Assembly (NCBI GenBank): GCA_021234155.1
Contig: JAJEKV010000528.1
Coordinates: 30,373-94,372, forward strand
DNA from: Isoetes taiwanensis
Lineage: Eukaryota > Streptophyta > Lycopodiopsida > Isoetales > Isoetaceae
Length of the DNA stretch: 64,000 nt
Reading direction: 5' to 3'
Shown: piece by piece, positions 61,430 through 64,000 of the stretch
How the letters are laid out: every line of letters begins with the position of its first letter
Numbering within the stretch: position 1 is the stretch's first letter
Program-made: the position numbers and the translations under genes
Notes under the pieces: generated by a model
Told to the model about the DNA's origin: nothing
Database searches by the model: none
The model's input: the letters and a program-made list of their open reading frames with translations, nothing else

Positions 61430-62672
61430 CCGGTTGAATGCTTCCACGGAAGAATGTGCAATATTTTTGAATATATGCATCGGATCAAGTAGATGTACGA
61501 CTTCCAAATCTACCCAATATACTCTAAGCAGATAAAATATAGATAAGCTTCATACGGAGGGAAGTATGGTATCGCCTTCTCCAATATTAGCCAAGTAATC
61601 CAAATTTGGGTTTGCATCTTTCTAGGCATGGAGCCAGTCCCTAGTTGTCCATCGTTTTGGTGGGGGTATCACCTCATGCCCACGCGCATGGTGCCCTTCA
61701 GGTAAATATTTTTTGTGGCCAATGTATATTTGCTTCTTGAGATGTTTGGATCAGATGATGTTAGGCTAGTTCCACATGAAGGACATCCATATGCTCCACT
61801 TGTCTCAGAGACTGTTACATCACAAAGTAAGAACTTGATTTTAGCATCATGGTTTACGAGCAACTAGAATCTTTAAATTATATAATTTTGTCATAATATA
61901 CTTACCCGATTCCCGAGAAGCTTTGGATAGTCATGAATTGTGAAACATAGCATCCCGCGGTGTGAAATGATGTGGCTCTCTTACAATATCATACATATGG
62001 ATCCCTTCCACAATATTTCCAATTCCTCTATCAAATCCATATTTTTTTACTTGGTATTTTCCGCAAGAAACATTTTTCCACTTCTTTACATGTTCATACA
62101 AAATATGACCATAACATAATACTGGAACAATCAATGTCAACATGATATGACCAGGCTTGATAGCCATCCATGGTGGAATATTGTAGTTTACAACAACTAT
62201 CGACCATACGCTATGTGATGATGACATAGATCCCCGTAGGGGCATATTCCATCAAGCCCTAGCCCAAACCTTGTTAGTAGGCTCGCTTTAAATTGTGGCC
62301 ACTTTTCTTCGACATTCTTCCAAGACTCTCCATCTGGGCATCCTCATTTTCCCATCTATGCTTGATTTTTGGCATGGTAATTCATGAATGAGGCAATTGA
62401 AGGAGATCAAACATATAACATAAGGGGGTATTATAGGCATATGTCATAAGGTTTTCCTTGCCATCTTTGACCGCCTTCCTTCCTCATAACGTGGCTCATT
62501 ACACTTTGGGCATGGTGATTCTAAGATAGTTGTTATGTAAATAGTATGCAATCATTAATGCATGCATGTATACAATTGTACTCTAGCCCCAATGCTGCAA
62601 CAACTCTCTTGCCTCTCTCCTTGACTTTGGAAGGCAATGCCCTTTCCGGTAGTATTTTGTCTAACAAACTAG
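61430..62672 (-). pseudogene. CACTA transposase region: tnp2 domain
   Basis: The minus strand reads LLDKILPERALPSKVKERGK, LEYNCIHACINDCILF, CPKCNEPRYEEGRR, then DGESWKNVEEKWPQFK and FGLGLDGICPYGDL. Next come MSSSHSVWSIVVVNYNIPPW and PGHIMLTLIVPV, later KKYLPEGHHARGHE, and finally LDPMHIFKNIAHS. This follows the plant Tnp2 transposase from the 'LP.S...AKK....LGL.Y.KI.AC.NDCILF' start, through the CxxC zinc site and 'GDG.NPFG.MS..HS.WPV....YNLPPW', to 'LD.MH..KN'. Several stops (for example after DWLHA) and frame changes are present. It would have cut and rejoined CACTA ends when intact. Confidence 0.85.
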
Positions 62673-62699
62673 AGTACAAAGTAGAGCAGAAATTTTTGG

Positions 62700-64000
62700 A
62701 TTCATGGACGCTCTATAGCCCAAGGTTTTCTTGAATTAAAAATCCATTAACATTCCACAAACAAAGTTCTAGACATTGATGTGCAATAGATGACTCCTCA
62801 TACTTACAATTTAGTTGACAAGAGAATTTAATGGCAAGTAAAAAAAAATGCTAGCACTAGGAATGCTTGAGAAAATATCAACTAATGGCAAGTAAAATGC
62901 CAAAATATGGCTAGAAATATCCCATCTTTCATGTTTTATTTCTAAAATGCTTGCTTGAGAAAAAACTCAAAATATGATATTTCGTGGTTGCATTTAGAAT
63001 GAAACTTGAGAGGCGATAATGTAGCAAGCAGTTTATAGAATATAATTAGAGATAGCCAAAATCGAAAAGGTCAAAAAATGCCAAAATAGTAACTAAATCC
63101 ATCATGAAAATTAAGGTGCTGAAATAACAAATGGACATCATGAAAATTACAATTGCCAATTTAACAAATCAAATGCAAGGCAAGATGAGTGAACTCGCGC
63201 CAAAATTTCTTCAATCTCCCGGCCTACAAAATCAAGACATCCACCTTTTGTTGCTCTCTTGCTCTCACTTCTTCCGCTCTCTCACCGAGATCCCGCCTCT
63301 TTTGCTCACCGAAAAGTATTATTTCTCTATTGTTTGATTATTCATGTCCTAAAAGTTTCCATTTTGAGGTCCTAGTTTTCGTTCTGCAATGGTCGGAAGT
63401 CGGCAAGACAAACATAGGAAAGGAAAAGCAAAACTCGAAAGCAATGGTTCCGGATGAGAATGATAGCCATGGTGAAGATAACGCAAGCAACCGAAAGGTA
63501 AAGAATGGCAAATTTTTTTTGCCAACATGCCCTGAAATTTATGAGGATTTCTTTGTGGAAATGGAGAAAAGAGGACGAAGAGTTTACAAATCAAACAAAG
63601 GGAGAAAGAAACTAGTGAAGATGCGGAACCAAGAGCCAACTCGATAAGTGTCAAGACATCTTTTGAAATACTAAATTTCTTTTGGGGTTGCATGAAAAGC
63701 TACATCATTTGCATATTGGATTTGTATTTCTTCCAAGTCTTAAAGTCCCGATACTTAGCCTAAATCTCTGTTCCTCGTGACCGCAAATTGTACTTTAGCC
63801 TAAATTGTTCACCAAGACCGCAAATTGTAAGCCATACTCTTTCTTTGGTCCCAAGCTTTTCTCAGAATCATATCGCAACAAGTAATATAGATCTTGTTGC
63901 CAGCCTTCGTGACACGTAAGTGTGCCAAGGGGGATAGACTTCTAACTTTCCCCTCGATCTCTATATCTTATAATAAATAGGGCCAGCCTTGTAAATAGGT
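62700..64000. other. Flank or remaining part of the CACTA element; no assigned gene
   Basis: A plus frame at 63189-63647, Lys/Arg-rich at its end (KRGRRVYKSNKGRKK), is the longest here but has no domain I recognise. The word GACCGCAAATTGTA occurs twice near 63780-63830. No second CACTA terminus was seen. Confidence 0.35.

Larger units (their letters stand above)
58334..62690 (-). mobile_element. CACTA (En/Spm) DNA transposon, decayed; may extend beyond 62.7 kb
   Basis: One end is visible: CACTACAAGAGGATAGG at 58334, followed by subterminal repeats of TGTGTCA and TGACACA. The transposase region lies on the minus strand in the usual order, tnp2 domain, DUF4218, DUF4216, ending towards this terminus. 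Stops and frameshifts make the element non-autonomous today. The other terminus (a GTAGTG on the plus strand after 62.7 kb) was not found, so the element is truncated, interrupted, or continues past the window. The target duplication (3 bp for the class) cannot be checked with one end. Confidence 0.85.

Overview
The window looks like nuclear DNA of a flowering plant. Evidence: a plant-specific RING ligase gene with plant-type introns, fragments of PPR and PsbP-domain genes, and decayed plant transposons of several classes (CACTA, Ty3/gypsy LTR element, RTE-like LINE, foldback elements, a SINE-like insertion). I cannot name the species. The mobile elements are mostly old and broken, and the intergenic DNA is AT-rich and full of short local duplications and microsatellites. 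Most of the 64 kb is not coding.

Layout. 1-5.2 kb: no gene; a small MITE-like element, a perfect 30-bp-arm hairpin and several tandem duplications. 5.9-9.3 kb: two unrecognised spliced genes or gene-like loci, head to head (minus 7564-5908, plus about 8066-9279). 9.7 kb: a PPR gene scrap. 12.7-15.5 kb, minus strand: a TOPORS-like RING ligase locus with good splice sites but several frameshifts and damaged zinc ligands, called a pseudogene. 17.1-19.9 kb, plus strand: the one convincingly intact gene, a RING ligase of the RF298/RF4/MIP1 family with two coding exons, a 5'-UTR intron and a poly(A) signal. 22.3-24.5 kb: an RTE-like LINE remnant followed by an LTR with a primer-binding site and a gag remnant. 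25-40 kb: no protein gene recognised; foldback, SINE-like insertion, dispersed and tandem repeats. 40.4-45.9 kb: a long pyrimidine-rich tract on the plus strand with internal repeats and large (CT)n and (CTAT)n microsatellites. 46.9-47.6 kb: a minisatellite joined to a PsbP-domain gene fragment. 49.9-50.3 kb: the C-terminal end of a Ty3/gypsy integrase. 50.3-58.3 kb: no gene recognised. 58.3-62.7 kb or beyond: a decayed CACTA transposon, transposase on the minus strand, with tnp2, DUF4218 and DUF4216 regions and one terminal CACTA end visible.

How the genes relate. The intact RF298-like gene and the broken TOPORS-like locus are both ubiquitin-ligase type and lie head to head about 1.5 kb apart, but nothing in the sequence shows that they act together. 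The rest is transposon biology and gene debris. The items least explained by known families are the 5.9-9.3 kb gene pair and the 40.5-45.9 kb pyrimidine tract. All calls rest on reading the sequence; no database search was run.
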